The notes under the pieces: model-generated
Told to the model about the DNA's origin: nothing
Seen by the model: only the letters and a program-made list of their open reading frames with translations
The model's database searches: none
Source of the DNA: Orientallactaga sibirica
Taxonomy: Eukaryota; Chordata; Mammalia; Rodentia; Dipodidae
Length of the DNA: 64,000 bases
Direction: 5' to 3'
Assembly: GCA_036365145.1 (NCBI GenBank)
Contig: JAEOAD010000029.1
Coordinates: 24,111,001 to 24,175,000 of the forward strand
Part shown: positions 23,195 to 33,265 of the stretch, piece by piece
How the letters are laid out: each line of letters opens with the position of its first letter
How positions within the stretch are numbered: the first letter of the stretch is position 1
Position numbers and translations under genes: made by a program

Positions 23195-23310
23195 AAACAT
23201 TTTCTTTGTGTCTACTGAGATAGTTCATCATGTGATTTATGTGCTTTAGTCTACTGATGTGAAGTATTACATTTATCACTTTGCCTGTTGAACCATCCTT
23301 TTGTGAGGCA
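23195..23310 (-). mobile_element. short L1 ORF2 fragment, antisense
   Basis: 'tgtctactgagatagttcat' to 'ttgcctgttgaaccatcctt' matches, base for base in order, the ORF2 reverse transcriptase region read antisense at about 41092-41185. It is a small isolated remnant. Confidence 0.55.
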
Positions 23311-23391
23311 CTTTAAGAATGAAAGGACCCCAAAGTGAATAACTTTCTCCTTGAGTAAATGTGGAATTTCTTCTTGGGTCTATAGGGAAAA

Positions 23392-23906
23392 TGTAGGTCA
23401 TCACACTTTGCTACTGAGAGGATCAAATTTGCTCCAGTTTAAAGCTTGGCCTAAGTTTCAGCTCCCCAGGAAAGCAAACAAGGCTTCTGGAAAACTACAA
23501 ACAAAGGTCCATTAATGAACAGCGACCCTAACATGTGGCCAGAGAAAATGACCACCTGGGGCCTGAGTCAAGTTTCTGCAAAGTCTCTAAAACATGTCTA
23601 AACATGTCCTAGGATGGTAAAATCAGAGCCATAGCCAATCAAAGGTGTACTAATGTAACTCCTGCTTGCTTAGCCCATCATGTTAGACTCCTGCTTGCTT
23701 AGCCAAACATGTTATAAAATTATCTATTCTGCCTAGAAATTCCCCCAGCTGTGCTTAAAAGGAGCCTGCATGCTTCTCTCTGGGTATCCATTTTGTATGA
23801 ATGGTTGACCCCCACATGCTGGCTGATTTTGCAGAATAAATGCTCTGTGATTTTTACATACTATTTGAGTCTGGGGTCTTTCTTCAGCAATTCTTGGACC
23901 CTTACA
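23392..23906 (+). mobile_element. ERV LTR with 29-bp tandem U3 duplication
   Basis: LTR-like organisation: a U3 with a 29-base unit in tandem (actcctgcttgcttagcc at 23658-23675 and 23687-23704), a TATA-like ttataaaa just after it (about 23712), an AATAAA at 23835-23840 and an end '..cccttaca'. Promoter-proximal tandem repeats are typical of retroviral LTR enhancers. The 5' boundary is approximate and no target duplication was found. Confidence 0.6.
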
Positions 23907-24034
23907 GATACAGGTCAGAAATGTCAAAAGGGTCTGCCCTTTCTTTATTTCTGTCCCCTTAGGGAATCCTTCAATTCCCTTTTGAGAAGGCCCTTCCTAG
24001 AGAATTAAGCTTTTGGGGAAGATTGCCCTTTGCC

Positions 24035-24530
24035 TGAAATACTGACCCCAGATATCTGACATCAAGCCTAGACATCCTAAACCAGATGCCCATCCATATG
24101 GCTCATAAAAACCACAACCTGCATTTGACATGGGATTATCAAACCCCTCACCTCTCTGGACAAGAGCTCTGCCTTGTTTCCTTTTCTTGAATTCTGAGGT
24201 TAAGCAGCCCCTCTCATACAGCTCTCTCTCAATAAAGCTCTAAGCTATAACAAAATATTTGTGAACATTATCATCAGGTTTGTGGATTTTTCCCAACAAA
24301 TTAATAGCACAAGAATCTGGGGACACCGAGTTTGTGGATTCTCGCTCCACTTTCTCTCAACTCCAGGAGTCTGTGTCATGACTCCGCGCTGCTCACCCCA
24401 ATTCGGCAGAGACCCTATCGTCCCTCCTGAGCTGGCCTTGGGGGGGACCCCAACAGTGCATTGGCATACTTTATCAGTGAGAAACCCCCAAATTCCTCTT
24501 TCATTATTGGTGTGATTGGCCAGGAATGTC
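24035..24530 (+). mobile_element. second ERV LTR-like block, possibly with leader
   Basis: 'gctcataaaaaccacaacct' and a pyrimidine-rich stretch lead to AATAAA at 24231-24236. GC-rich sequence follows ('catgactccgcgctgctcac', then a run of G and 'accccaaca'). This resembles the R-U5 and leader of a gammaretrovirus-like ERV. There is no gag frame downstream. Boundaries and class are uncertain. Confidence 0.4.
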
Positions 24531-26329
24531 AGAGTGTACATTTTTCCTACTTCCTCCCTTCTTCATGGCATTTTGTATGATCTGTTCTGCCTCCTATTTC
24601 TCTTTTTCTGTGCAACTCTCCACTGCTTAGAAACGGGATATATTTAATTTTATACCAGACTACATTATTAGGAAATGACTAACACAAGTGGGGGGTGTCT
24701 CTCCTTGTGGCCACTCACAAAGAGAGCTAAGGTGTCTAGGGGAAGCTCTAGAGAAACAAACGAGACAATTCAGTACATCTCTTTTTGTTTTATAGGTGGC
24801 AAGTCATGCATCTTCAGCATAGGCTCTCTTAGATTGTATGTATCTAAGTATGCTCTAAAAAGGGCCTTTTGTGCAGGTTTTCTTGCTCCAAGATTTGGAA
24901 AATGCCATGAAACTTCAGCACTCTTGGCTGCCATGGGTCCATGTGTGCTGACTTCTAGCTGAAATAACAATCCTGAGGCCTCCAGGGACTTGCTTATCTA
25001 ACTAAGTAAAAATACCACACAAGGTTATTGTGACTTTAAATCAGAGTCAGCATATTGGAATTTTGATTCTATTTTTTTTTTTTTTGCCTCAGTGCAATAT
25101 AAATTATACTAATAAGTTGTCAGATGCTGTTTAAATTCATGCTAAGCTGAATTCTGGGAAAGGGTTGACACATGCATGATCTCAGACTCCAAAGAGGTTT
25201 TAAACCATGGGCCCTCCAGATCTTGACCTGAAGCAAAATAGCCATTTGCCTCTGACAAGGAAAAGGAGGATTACATTATAGTTTTAATTTTCTGCATTTT
25301 ACTTTTGTCTAAAATGACTAAAGATTTGTTAGAATACAGCTTTCAGACTTTTGGGAGACAGAAAAAGGAGAACATAAAAAGTCAGTGATAGATAACCAGG
25401 TTCAACAATGGCTTACAGTGAGCTAGAATGTTGTAATTTGACATAGGAACAGGTAACCTTAATTTATTAGATGATGCCATGAATGTAATTCAGATTCAAT
25501 TATTTTAATAAGTAAATATATTTAATTGTCACAGGGTTAAAATTCAATGATGTTGGTTTGTTCATGATGGAAGTTGTAAGAACTAGCTTCAAAATGTGTA
25601 ATGAAGCTAATGATGTTGTTTTGTCAACCTTTTGATTATTAAAGAAATTGAATCTTTATTTATTAGTTATTGATTTTTCTTTATAAAGATAATTTCTGCT
25701 AAATATCCACTGTTGTGTGTATAACAAAAAAAATTAACTTTTGTTTTAAGAGAGGTAAAGAACCTCTCCCCTCCATATTCTGATAACCTGTGTGCTTTCT
25801 CAATTTTTGAAGAGCTCCAGTGACATTTCTTGGGTTAAAGCCAGTTAATCCTAAGTGGTAATATTAGGATATCATATTTAAAAATTTACAAATAATGTAA
25901 TTTAAGGATAAACTTAGATATCAGGTCTAAGCTTCAGGTATTTTCATAGTCATAGGTAACAAGAATGATGTCACAAAAATTGCTTTATGCTAATCAAAGT
26001 AACTCTGAATGATGTACATGTGATTGCTATGTATTTCTATACCAGGATAAAGCTTAGGTCTAGTCCAGTTTAGACAAAATAATAAAGCCACTAAAATTGT
26101 ACACAGATACATAGATGTATTTAAAGGTGATGTTAAGTTACCTAAAACAGGCCCTAGATTTACAACTTTAAAATAAGGAGAGACCATTCATTCTTGCTAT
26201 AAGATAGATGTTACAAACAAATAATACTCCAAACTTCAACTCTAAATTTTAGATTGCTTTACAGACTGAATTAAAAAGGCAACAATTTAGATGGGTTTAA
26301 ATGATTATCATAATAACTTAAATCCTCGA
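24531..26329. other. unclassified, partly retroviral-looking DNA
   Basis: 1.8 kb without a named element. 24660-25000 has short open frames on both strands (95 codons plus, 66 codons minus) without recognisable motifs. 25000-26300 is AT-rich. It may be decayed ERV internal sequence given its neighbours, but I cannot show it. Confidence 0.3.
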
Positions 26330-26567
26330 TATATTGTTTGATTTGGGATTGTTGAAAGAGCATAAGGCTGTTAAATGGTCACTTGAGGTGATGGTAAGTG
26401 GGACCATTCCCATTTCCACTCCTTAATTCTTGGACCCATGAATCTGGGCTATAGGAGAAACAGTACCATACATAGGATGCTGATTCAGAGCACATACAGC
26501 CTGCTGAAGGACACTGCCCCAGCTCTTCAAGCTACTGCCACCTAGTTGGAGTTGTAACTCTTTCTTT

Positions 26568-26740
26568 CTTTCTTTCTTTTTAATTTTTTTTTTTTTTTAT
26601 TTTGGTTTTTCAAGGTCTCTCTCTGGTCCAGGTTGACCTGGAATTTACTATGTAGACTCAGGGTGGCCTTGAACTCATGGCAGTCCTCCTAGATCTGCCT
26701 CCTGAGTGCTGGGATTAAAGGTGTGTGCCACACATGCCTG
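26568..26740 (-). repeat. B1 SINE, antisense, first of a same-site pair
   Basis: Antisense B1 ('ggtctctctctggtccaggt', 'gctgggattaaaggtgtgtg') with a CTTT/T-rich tail side. It is bounded by ttgtaactctttcttt (26552-26567) and ttgtaactatttcttt (26741-26756). Confidence 0.88.
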
Positions 26741-26756
26741 TTGTAACTATTTCTTT

Positions 26757-26970
26757 CTTTCTTTCTTTCTTTCTTTTTTTTTTTTTTTTTTTTTTTTTTT
26801 GTTTTTGGGTTTTTTTTTTGGTTTTTTTTGTTTGTTTGTTTGTTTGTTTTTTTTTTTTTTTGAGGTAGGATCTCACTCTATATTCTCAGGGTGGCCTAGC
26901 ACTCATGGTGCTCCTCCTACCTCTGCCTCCTGAGTGCTGGGATTAAAGGCATGTGCCGCCACACCCTGCT
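26757..26970 (-). repeat. B1 SINE, antisense, second of a same-site pair
   Basis: Antisense B1 ('gaggtaggatctcactctat', 'gctgggattaaaggcatgtg') with a T-rich, G-interrupted run of about 100 bases (26757-26860) as its tail. The right flank ttgtaactggttcttt (26971-26986) is a third copy of the target sequence, after which ERV-L pol resumes. Confidence 0.88.
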
Positions 26971-26986
26971 TTGTAACTGGTTCTTT

Positions 26987-28374
26987 AAAGAGCCATTACA
27001 CCTTTATATCAAGCCAGCCAGTCCAGGGTGGTGGAGCACATGATAAAAACAGTGAATTCCACAATCATGAGCCCACCACTGTACTTCCTTGGCTGCAAAG
27101 TGAGCTTTTGTTTTTGGTGAGAAACAATACTGAATGGCATATCATGATGGTGGACAAGGCATTCTGTAAGCCTATGGACAGTAGTCTTCGCAGAAATGGT
27201 CAAATATAGTCAACCTGCCACCAAGTTCCTGGTTGGTCACCTTGAGGAATCCTACTATATCAGGGGCTCAGAGTTGGTCTCTGCTGCTGGCACATTTGGC
27301 ACTCAGCAGCAGCTGTATCCAGGGTCATCTTTAGTTAGTGGAAGTCCATGTTGTTGGGCCCATGCGTAACCTTCATCCCTGCCACTATGGTGACTTTGTT
27401 CCTGGACCCAGTGATCAATGTTAGGGAAGGCTTAGGAAAGAGGTTGAGCGCTATCCACAGAATGGATCAGCTTATCCACTTGAATATCAAAGTCATTTTC
27501 TGATGAGGCCACTCTCTGATGAATATTAACATGGGACACAAATATCTTTATATTCTTTGACCATTCAGAGAGGTCTGCTATATACACCTTTCCCAAATGT
27601 CCTTCTCAACAGTAAGTTTCTAATTTTGCTATTTTCAAGTCCCAGACCATACATCCAAACCAATGACCATAGCCCATGAATAAATGTGTAACCACACATC
27701 TGGTTATTTTTCCTTCCAAGCAAAATGTACAACAATGTGCACTGCCTGAAGTTCTTCCCTTCACCACAGACATTCAGAGGGGTCCCTGGATGGGACTGTA
27801 ATCCTGTGGCTGTCCACTTCTGGGCGGTGCCTGCATGATGTGCTGAACTACCTGTAAGCCATGCCCTGCCTCTCCTCAGTCAGTTGACCATAGCCACACC
27901 CAGTGTTGCCTTTTGTGCATGTTTTGGGGACATAAGGCATTGAAACAGGAATATAAACCATAGGCAATTGGACAACTTCCTATTGTAGCTTACTTGTGCA
28001 TTTGGGGCCTGCTCAAGCCAGATTGTGCACATACCACTTTCACTTGATGATGGACCACTGCTATGCACATCCAACTTTATAGCTTAGTTGGTCAGGCAAG
28101 ACCCAGCTCATAATGTGCAGCTCAAGTGGCATAGTAACTTTATGTCCCACTGTCAAACATTTAATTTCCAATAGCAGGCCAACAGGTGTCTCTCAAAGGG
28201 AGATGACAGCAGGACCTTGCTCCAAAATCCCAAGGTGTTCTGCTGTGACTCACCTATGGAGCCTGCCAATGATCCAAACAGCATCCGTATCTGCCTCCAA
28301 CACCGCAGATACCATCAGATGTCCTGAGTCATATAGCCCAAGGAGTCAACCTTCATAGCAGCCTGGATATATAT
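26987..28374 (-). pseudogene. ERV-L pol remnant (integrase and upstream pol)
   Basis: Retroviral pol coded reverse transcriptase, RNase H and integrase. Here only the integrase core is readable: the minus-strand frame 27009-27203 contains VHRLTECLVHHHDMPFSIV, a segment I recognise as ERV-L integrase just before the second catalytic aspartate. In this copy the next residues read SHQK, so that position appears to be His rather than Asp. The rest is in broken frames (for example 27880-28074). Pol continues beyond 26986 on the far side of the two B1s. The fragment is shorter than a full pol, so internal deletions are likely. Confidence 0.65.
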
Positions 28375-28636
28375 TTTTTTTTTTTTTTTTTTTTGGTGGA
28401 GAGAGAGAGGGGATGGGGAGAGACAGATAGAGATGGGTGCCCCAGCAGCCTCTCAGCTGATGTGAATGAAATCCAGATGCCTTTGCCCCCTTATGGTCTA
28501 GTGCAGCATTGTGGCCTTGCTTCACTTTGCATCTGGCTAAACGTGGGACCTGGAGATTGGAACTGCTGGAGTTTGGAACCAGCATTCTTAGGCTTAGAAG
28601 GCAGGAGCCTTAACAGCTAAGCCATCTCTCCAGCCC
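28375..28636 (-). repeat. tRNA-derived SINE, long subtype, antisense, inside ERV-L pol
   Basis: A full antisense long-subtype copy with head complement 'taagccatctctccagccc' and the block 'tagtgcagcattgtggcctt'. Flanks 'agcctggata' and 'ccacctggat' suggest a diverged target duplication. ERV-L sequence continues on both sides. Confidence 0.88.
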
Positions 28637-28842
28637 ACCTGGATCTTTTGAGTGCCTTATCTTGCTCTAGGTCCCACTGAAAACTAGCACCATTTTGAGT
28701 TACTTGGTATTTGGGATGGAGTAAAACTCACCTCACCTTTGGAAATTCAGTGCTGCCACTTATTCTGAGACCCAGTTACACACATTTCATCTAAGTCACC
28801 CAATGCAGCAACTTCAGGTCCCACTGTAAGGTCTTCTTTATA

Positions 28843-29719
28843 TCAAATACCAAAGATTGAACACTTTACGTATGCTGGGGCTCCCCTCACAAATCTGTTT
28901 CTAATAGTCTTAGTGAAGGACACATCTTCTGGATGCTCCCATTGTGAGGGCAAAGATGAGTTTACATGGTAAATCCACTCCAGTATTCCAAAGTTCTCTG
29001 AGCCTTTTAACCCCTTCATCAACATTAAGCCAAGGGATATCAGCCAGCTCAAGTTCATTCATAGTAGGCCATCTTTGGATCCATGCTTCAGCCAACCAAT
29101 CAAATAAAGTCTTACCACTTCTTCCAACTATAGGGGCTGCAGTGTTAAATCTAAAATCTCTGCTCAATAGCCCATTTCAACAAATTCTGCCTGATCTAAT
29201 CTTACCTTCCTTCCTTTAGCATCCCATACCCTTAAAATCTGTTCCCACACATATTCCCCATGCTGGTGCTTATATAACTTAGAAAACTCCTGAAATTCTT
29301 TAAAAGTATACCTCACCTCCTCATAAGTCATATTTTCTACCTCCCCATTAGGGATCTGCCTAGACTTATATCTACTTATAGGCCTAGAGGTGAAGTCAGG
29401 TGGGCAATGAGCAGTATCAGCACCTCCTTCAGGGTTCCACAGACAATGAAAGATTAATTCCCTCAGCAAGGATTGAGGGGAACAATAAGTCAGGGTATGG
29501 GGGTAGGTATGTAACTCCTCCTAAAGGAGGTAAGGTTACATTTTCATGCAAAACAACTTCTTCAGAATATGAGAGCTCACTGTCCCTAGATTCTTCAGGG
29601 TCTTCCCACACATCCCCATCCCAAATCATTGGATCCCACTCTTTTCCCATAAGTGCCCTCTCTTTAACTTCTGATAGCCTGAGAGGCTGGGACTTGAGCT
29701 TGCATTGCAAGTTAGCCAA
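28843..29719 (-). pseudogene. ERV-L gag remnant (Fv1-related family), frameshifted
   Basis: Gag is the capsid polyprotein, and in mice an ERV-L-like gag was domesticated as the restriction factor Fv1. Four overlapping minus-strand frames cover this block in order: 29719-29429 (acidic, 96 codons), 29469-29164 (101 codons, includes HQHGEYVWEQILRVWDAKG), 29167-28910 (85 codons, includes KTLFDWLAEAWIQRWPTMNE) and 29058-28843 (includes TIRNRFVRGAPAYVK). The frame changes near 29450, 29165 and 29000, so at least three indels break it. The tryptophan- and arginine-rich spacing is that of ERV-L gag capsid. It lacks an intact N-terminus because an LTR inserted upstream. No sign of purifying selection; it looks like an ordinary decayed gag. 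Confidence 0.72.
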
Positions 29720-29934
29720 TCTTACAATGAGAACTTGGGCTTTATTTTCTTCAATTTGAATCCTATTCTTGCTACTGAGAAGACTCTTCTCTGGGGCACC
29801 CTTGCAAATTGTCAGATCATGTATGTGGATCTTAATGAGAGGGAAATAGTCAGTTAGGGTTTCTGGGCCCCTGAAAATAAAAAAAAATAAATAAATAAAA
29901 ATTTAAAAAAAGACAGGAAACTTTACACTTGCTA
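29720..29934 (-). other. probable ERV-L gag N-terminal/leader sequence with A-rich run
   Basis: Continues minus-strand gag in a broken frame and then meets an A-rich stretch (about 29876-29912) that abuts the inserted LTR. The A-rich run resembles a SINE tail, but no SINE body precedes it. Confidence 0.4.
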
Positions 29935-30552
29935 TAAATCAGATATAATCTGACTTCTTATCTCTTGCCCAGTTCCCTAGACCTGTTTTTCCACAAACAA
30001 CCATGACCCCTCCCAGGAGGGAGGTCATTCCTAGGAAACAGTGTGGTTGGTCAAGTTCACCCCTGGAACTTTGTGTCAGGGCTAGTGTCTTCCTGAGACA
30101 GACTCTAAACCTAACCAACCAGCTGCCCCGTGGTTCACCTGAGCTGGAAGACAGGGTCCACCACCATAAGGTTGTATAAACATTTGTGAGGGGAGGGCAC
30201 ACTCTCTGAGTTGCCCGATTACTTGAGAACTTTCAGCTACTGGTGAGTTTTACCCCAGCTGGGATGAGGGGAGAGCCCCCTAGCCTTTACTCTTTATATG
30301 GGCCTTTTATCCCCTCTAGCTCACCACAAGGCAGGAAGTCTTTAAACTTTCTTTTCTCTCCTTTGTTTTCACAGTTTTACCAGGCCCTCCACATGGGGTC
30401 TTTATACATGTGGGTGCCTTTCTTAGGCTCTGTATTTCCCTATATAAATATAATAATTTAAGAATTATCCTTCTCTATCTGTTCTATTCAATTATTTGAT
30501 TAAAATTATAAATGAATCAAGGGTTTGGTTTCAAGGACTTTCTTGAACCCCA
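29935..30552 (+). mobile_element. ERV LTR (long-LTR family, copy 1), inside ERV-L
   Basis: Plus-strand solo LTR in opposite orientation to the ERV-L that contains it. TATA-like gttgtataaacatt at about 30171 and a pyrimidine-rich R/U5 lead to the 3' motif 'gattaaaattataaatgaat' and end 'cttgaacccca'. The 3' end is shared with copies ending at 50477 and 61107. The 5' boundary is approximate. Confidence 0.55.
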
Positions 30553-30931
30553 ACCACTCCATTGCATTAAGCTTGGAATTTTTCCTTCTGAGTTTCTGCT
30601 TTTCCCTTAATAGTTTATCCAGAGATGTTAGAAGCAAAATACAGCATCATCATTTGTCTTACTTTTCAAAAAATACTCAAGAGTTTTAGATACAGAGTCG
30701 GTAAATCCCTTACTTACACAAGATATAACTCAGGATCACCAAATACATCTCTCTCACAAAGTTCTTTAAGTAGTTCACATCATGGATTATGAGCTCCCTC
30801 CTTATCACTAGTAAGAATGCTCTCCTTATTACCAGCAAAGCCTTTAGTAGCACTGAAGTTGGAGCACCAACTATAGATAGCACCCAGCCCACTGGAAAAA
30901 TCCATCCTTACAATTCTGTTTCTCTATAATG
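30553..30931 (-). other. ERV-L leader / gag start region
   Basis: Sequence between the primer binding site and the inserted LTR, read on the minus strand. Frames of up to 60 codons (30892-30710) are not clearly gag. Confidence 0.45.
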
Positions 30932-30944
30932 ACTCTTGGTACCA
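30932..30944 (-). promoter_or_regulatory. primer binding site (tRNA-Leu type) of ERV-L
   Basis: On the minus strand the bases read TGGTACCAAGAGT, beginning 5 bases inside the LTR edge at 30950. ERV-L elements are primed by tRNA-Leu and carry this kind of site, so both the position and the sequence fit. Confidence 0.75.
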
Positions 30945-30949
30945 CGATC

Positions 30950-31084
30950 TGTATTTGTCAGGGATCTCTAGAGGAACAGCAGCAATTGAACGAATTGTAT
31001 TCAAAGGGAACATATTGGATTAGGTTATGGCAGACCAATCATAGCAGTTTGTAGGCACAAGAAACTAGGTGGCTGCTCAGTCCA
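30950..31084 (-). mobile_element. ERV-L LTR fragment (U5 side)
   Basis: The plus strand begins tgtatttgtcagggatctct, the complement of an LTR 3' edge ending in CA. The following AT-rich sequence resembles ERV-L LTRs read antisense. It is cut off at about 31084 by L1-derived sequence. Confidence 0.6.
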
Positions 31085-31560
31085 TTTTTTCCAATTCTAT
31101 TATGTGAGTATTGTGTAGATATTGTCAGCCAATGTGAGGTCATGAATATCAAGTCTATTTTGTGTCTGGATGAAAGCATCATAAGCACTCCTCCCCTTCC
31201 TTTGGCTCATATTTTCTTTCTACTGCTTTTACCTCAAAGGTCTTGAAGAATGTGATAGAGATGACTCACTTGAACATGGTTCAGAAAGGCTTGTAGATTG
31301 TTGGAATGAGGATCCTAGAGGAAAAAATGTGTAAAAACCAGATATACTATTCAAAGAATACATGAAATTCAGAAGATAAATGTGTTAGTAATACTGATAA
31401 CAACAAATGTCACCCATGTGTGAGACAGAGTAGAGGATATATTCATTGTACAATATGAAAATAATAGAGAATCCTAAACATTGGAAAAATGAATTGCATG
31501 TTAAAATAAGTAGATAAGAAGACTTGGATATACTCTGCTATAAAAAACAATAACATCATT
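31085..31560 (-). mobile_element. old L1 3' end, probably rearranged
   Basis: 31085-31320 is an antisense L1 3' UTR ('gaggtcatgaatatcaagtc', 'gtgatagagatgactcactt') starting with a short T-run. 31320-31560 looks like the end of L1 ORF2 in sense ('gatatactctgctataaaaa'). This suggests a 5' inversion like that at 22000-22535. Highly diverged. Confidence 0.4.
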
Positions 31561-31892
31561 TTTACTATTTGTCATCAGTATAGAGCAAGGTGATTAAGGT
31601 TCTTTTGTGGAGGAAAAAATAAATAACAAGAGGTCTTTAGTAAAGCTATATTTATCTTGTAAATCATGTTTGAAATATTTTGCATTACAGGCCATTCAGT
31701 ATAAGAAATTAACATATTCCTTAGTTCAAATATTTACTACATTCATAGAGAGAATATTTTAAATGTACTCTCAAGCAATTTTCAAAAATACCATAGATTG
31801 TTAACTTTAGTCAGTGTGTTAGAAAATGTATCTCTTGTACAAAAAGAAACATGATAATCCTTTTTATACATGGAATCTATAAAGCTGAATTC
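31561..31892. other. no recognisable feature
   Basis: AT-rich DNA. Nothing supported. Confidence 0.4.
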
Positions 31893-32248
31893 AGAAGTGG
31901 ACTGAGAAGATGGTTGAGTGTGAATAATAGTGCTTACCACATAACCGTTAAAGAACTGAATTTGAATTCATAGAACCCACATAAATACCATGTTTGGTGG
32001 CCTGTGATTATACTCTTAGCATTAGGGAGGTGGACACAGGAAATTCTTACAACAAGTAGGTGAGCTACACTAGCCAAATCAGTGAGCTCCTTCCTTAGAG
32101 ACAGATCCTCTATCAATACAGAAGGTGGAGTCTGTTGGATGGTGACATTCACCCCCAAATTCTGACATCCACACATGCAAACACATGCACACATGCATCT
32201 TCACACACATATGTGCCCAATACATGCAAACTCCTACATACACAACTA

Positions 32249-32284
<36 letters not shown>
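31893..32284 (+). repeat. B4-like SINE with (AC)n tail
   Basis: A degraded tRNA-like head ('tgagaagatggttgagtg') is followed by a B1-like middle ('catgtttggtggcctgtgat', 'aatcagtgagctccttcc'). The tail 'gacatccacacatgcaaaca' expands into a pure (AC)n (32250-32284). Confidence 0.65.
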
Positions 32285-32289
<5 letters not shown>

Positions 32290-32354
32290 AAGATATAGAA
32301 TGAGCACAGAAGTAGAGAACATTATAATGGTTATAATGGACATCAGATTGAGAA

Positions 32355-32660
32355 ATAGAAGATACTTTTGCTGAGGATATGCTTGGATATCCAAGGCCTT
32401 CTGCCATTCCGAATGAATTTTGAGATCATTTATTCTATCTTTGCAAAGAAAGAAGTTGGTATTTTTATTGTTATTGCATTAAATCTGTATAATGCTTTTG
32501 GTAAGATTGCCATTTTCACAATGTTAATTCTGCCTATCCAGGAGCATGGGAAGTCTTTCCATTTTCTCAAGTCCTCCTCAATTTCTTTCTTGAATATTTT
32601 ATGTTTTAATTGTATAGGTCTTTCACTTCCTTGGTTAATGCTATTCCAGGGTATTTTATT

Positions 32661-32707
<47 letters not shown>

Positions 32708-32890
32708 TTGTTATTGAAAATGGGACATCACTTATTTCTTTTTCTGTATCTTTGTGATAGGTTTGCTTAGGAGATTAATTTGCTTTGGGTTTAGCTTTGA
32801 TAGGTGGTATGCATCCAGGAATTCATCCATTTCCTCCATATTATCCAGTTTTGTTGGGTGGAGATTTTTAAAGAAATCATAGTTCTTTTT
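32355..32890 (-). mobile_element. L1 ORF2 fragment, antisense, with internal deletion
   Basis: 32355-32750 matches 40316-40675 of the large L1 in order ('tgctgaggatatgcttggat', 'tttggtaagattgccatttt'). At about 32755 it jumps to sequence matching 41537-41640 ('ggagattaatttgctttggg', 'aattcatccatttcctccat'). About 0.9 kb, including the reverse transcriptase catalytic region, is missing. A (TTTA)n has expanded at 32658-32710, and a T-rich run follows at 32887-32912. Confidence 0.8.
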
Positions 32891-33023
32891 TTTTTTTTTT
32901 CTTTTTTTTTTTTAAAAACTTTATGAATGGAGGAGACAGTTTCTGAGAAAAATACTAAACAATTTAACTAAGGGCATTATTAAATGCATGACAATTATAT
33001 AAATATTATAATGGAAGCCACCT

Positions 33024-33265
33024 TGTGGTACTTTGAATAGATGGCCTCCAATATACTCTGTGTTTTATTAGTTTGTAGTTTGCATCTGCATCCACCTGGC
33101 TGGAGGCAATGTCACTGGGCTGATCTTAAGGTGTGGTGGTGGGTTTGAGATTTCAATATAAAGGTATGCAAAGTGTGCCTAGCTAGAGTTACTGAGGTGT
33201 ACTATGCTGTGTGGATTTTGGCTTGTGGCTTTGCTCTCTGTGTTTGGTGTGCCTGGTCTGTTACA
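33024..33265 (+). repeat. 5' LTR of the MaLR, internally deleted
   Basis: 242 bases. It matches the 3' LTR up to 'tctgtgtttggt', then jumps to the terminal ctgttaca, losing over 100 bases that in the 3' LTR include the AATAAA and most of the distal part. I counted by eye about 20 differences over roughly 225 aligned bases. Confidence 0.88.

Larger units (their letters stand above)
26330..31084 (-). mobile_element. ERV-L provirus, degraded, minus strand
   Basis: Read on the minus strand from high to low coordinates: an LTR 3' edge (30950-31084), a primer binding site (30932-30944), leader, gag (about 29720-28843) and pol (about 28840-26330) with a recognisable integrase core (27203-27009). 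All frames are broken. Later insertions split it: an LTR at 29935-30552, a SINE at 28375-28636, and two B1s at 26568-26740 and 26757-26970. The far LTR is not seen. Gene order, tRNA-Leu-type primer site and protein similarity all point to ERV-L. The low-coordinate end is approximate. Confidence 0.75.

Noticed and set aside
24245..24541. 98-codon minus frame and 84-codon plus frame in an LTR-like block
   Set aside because: No gag, pol or env similarity is visible. The GC-rich R-U5/leader composition explains open frames on both strands.
32368..32757. 129-codon plus-strand frame
   Set aside because: It lies antisense to L1 ORF2 and spans a (TTTA)n expansion.
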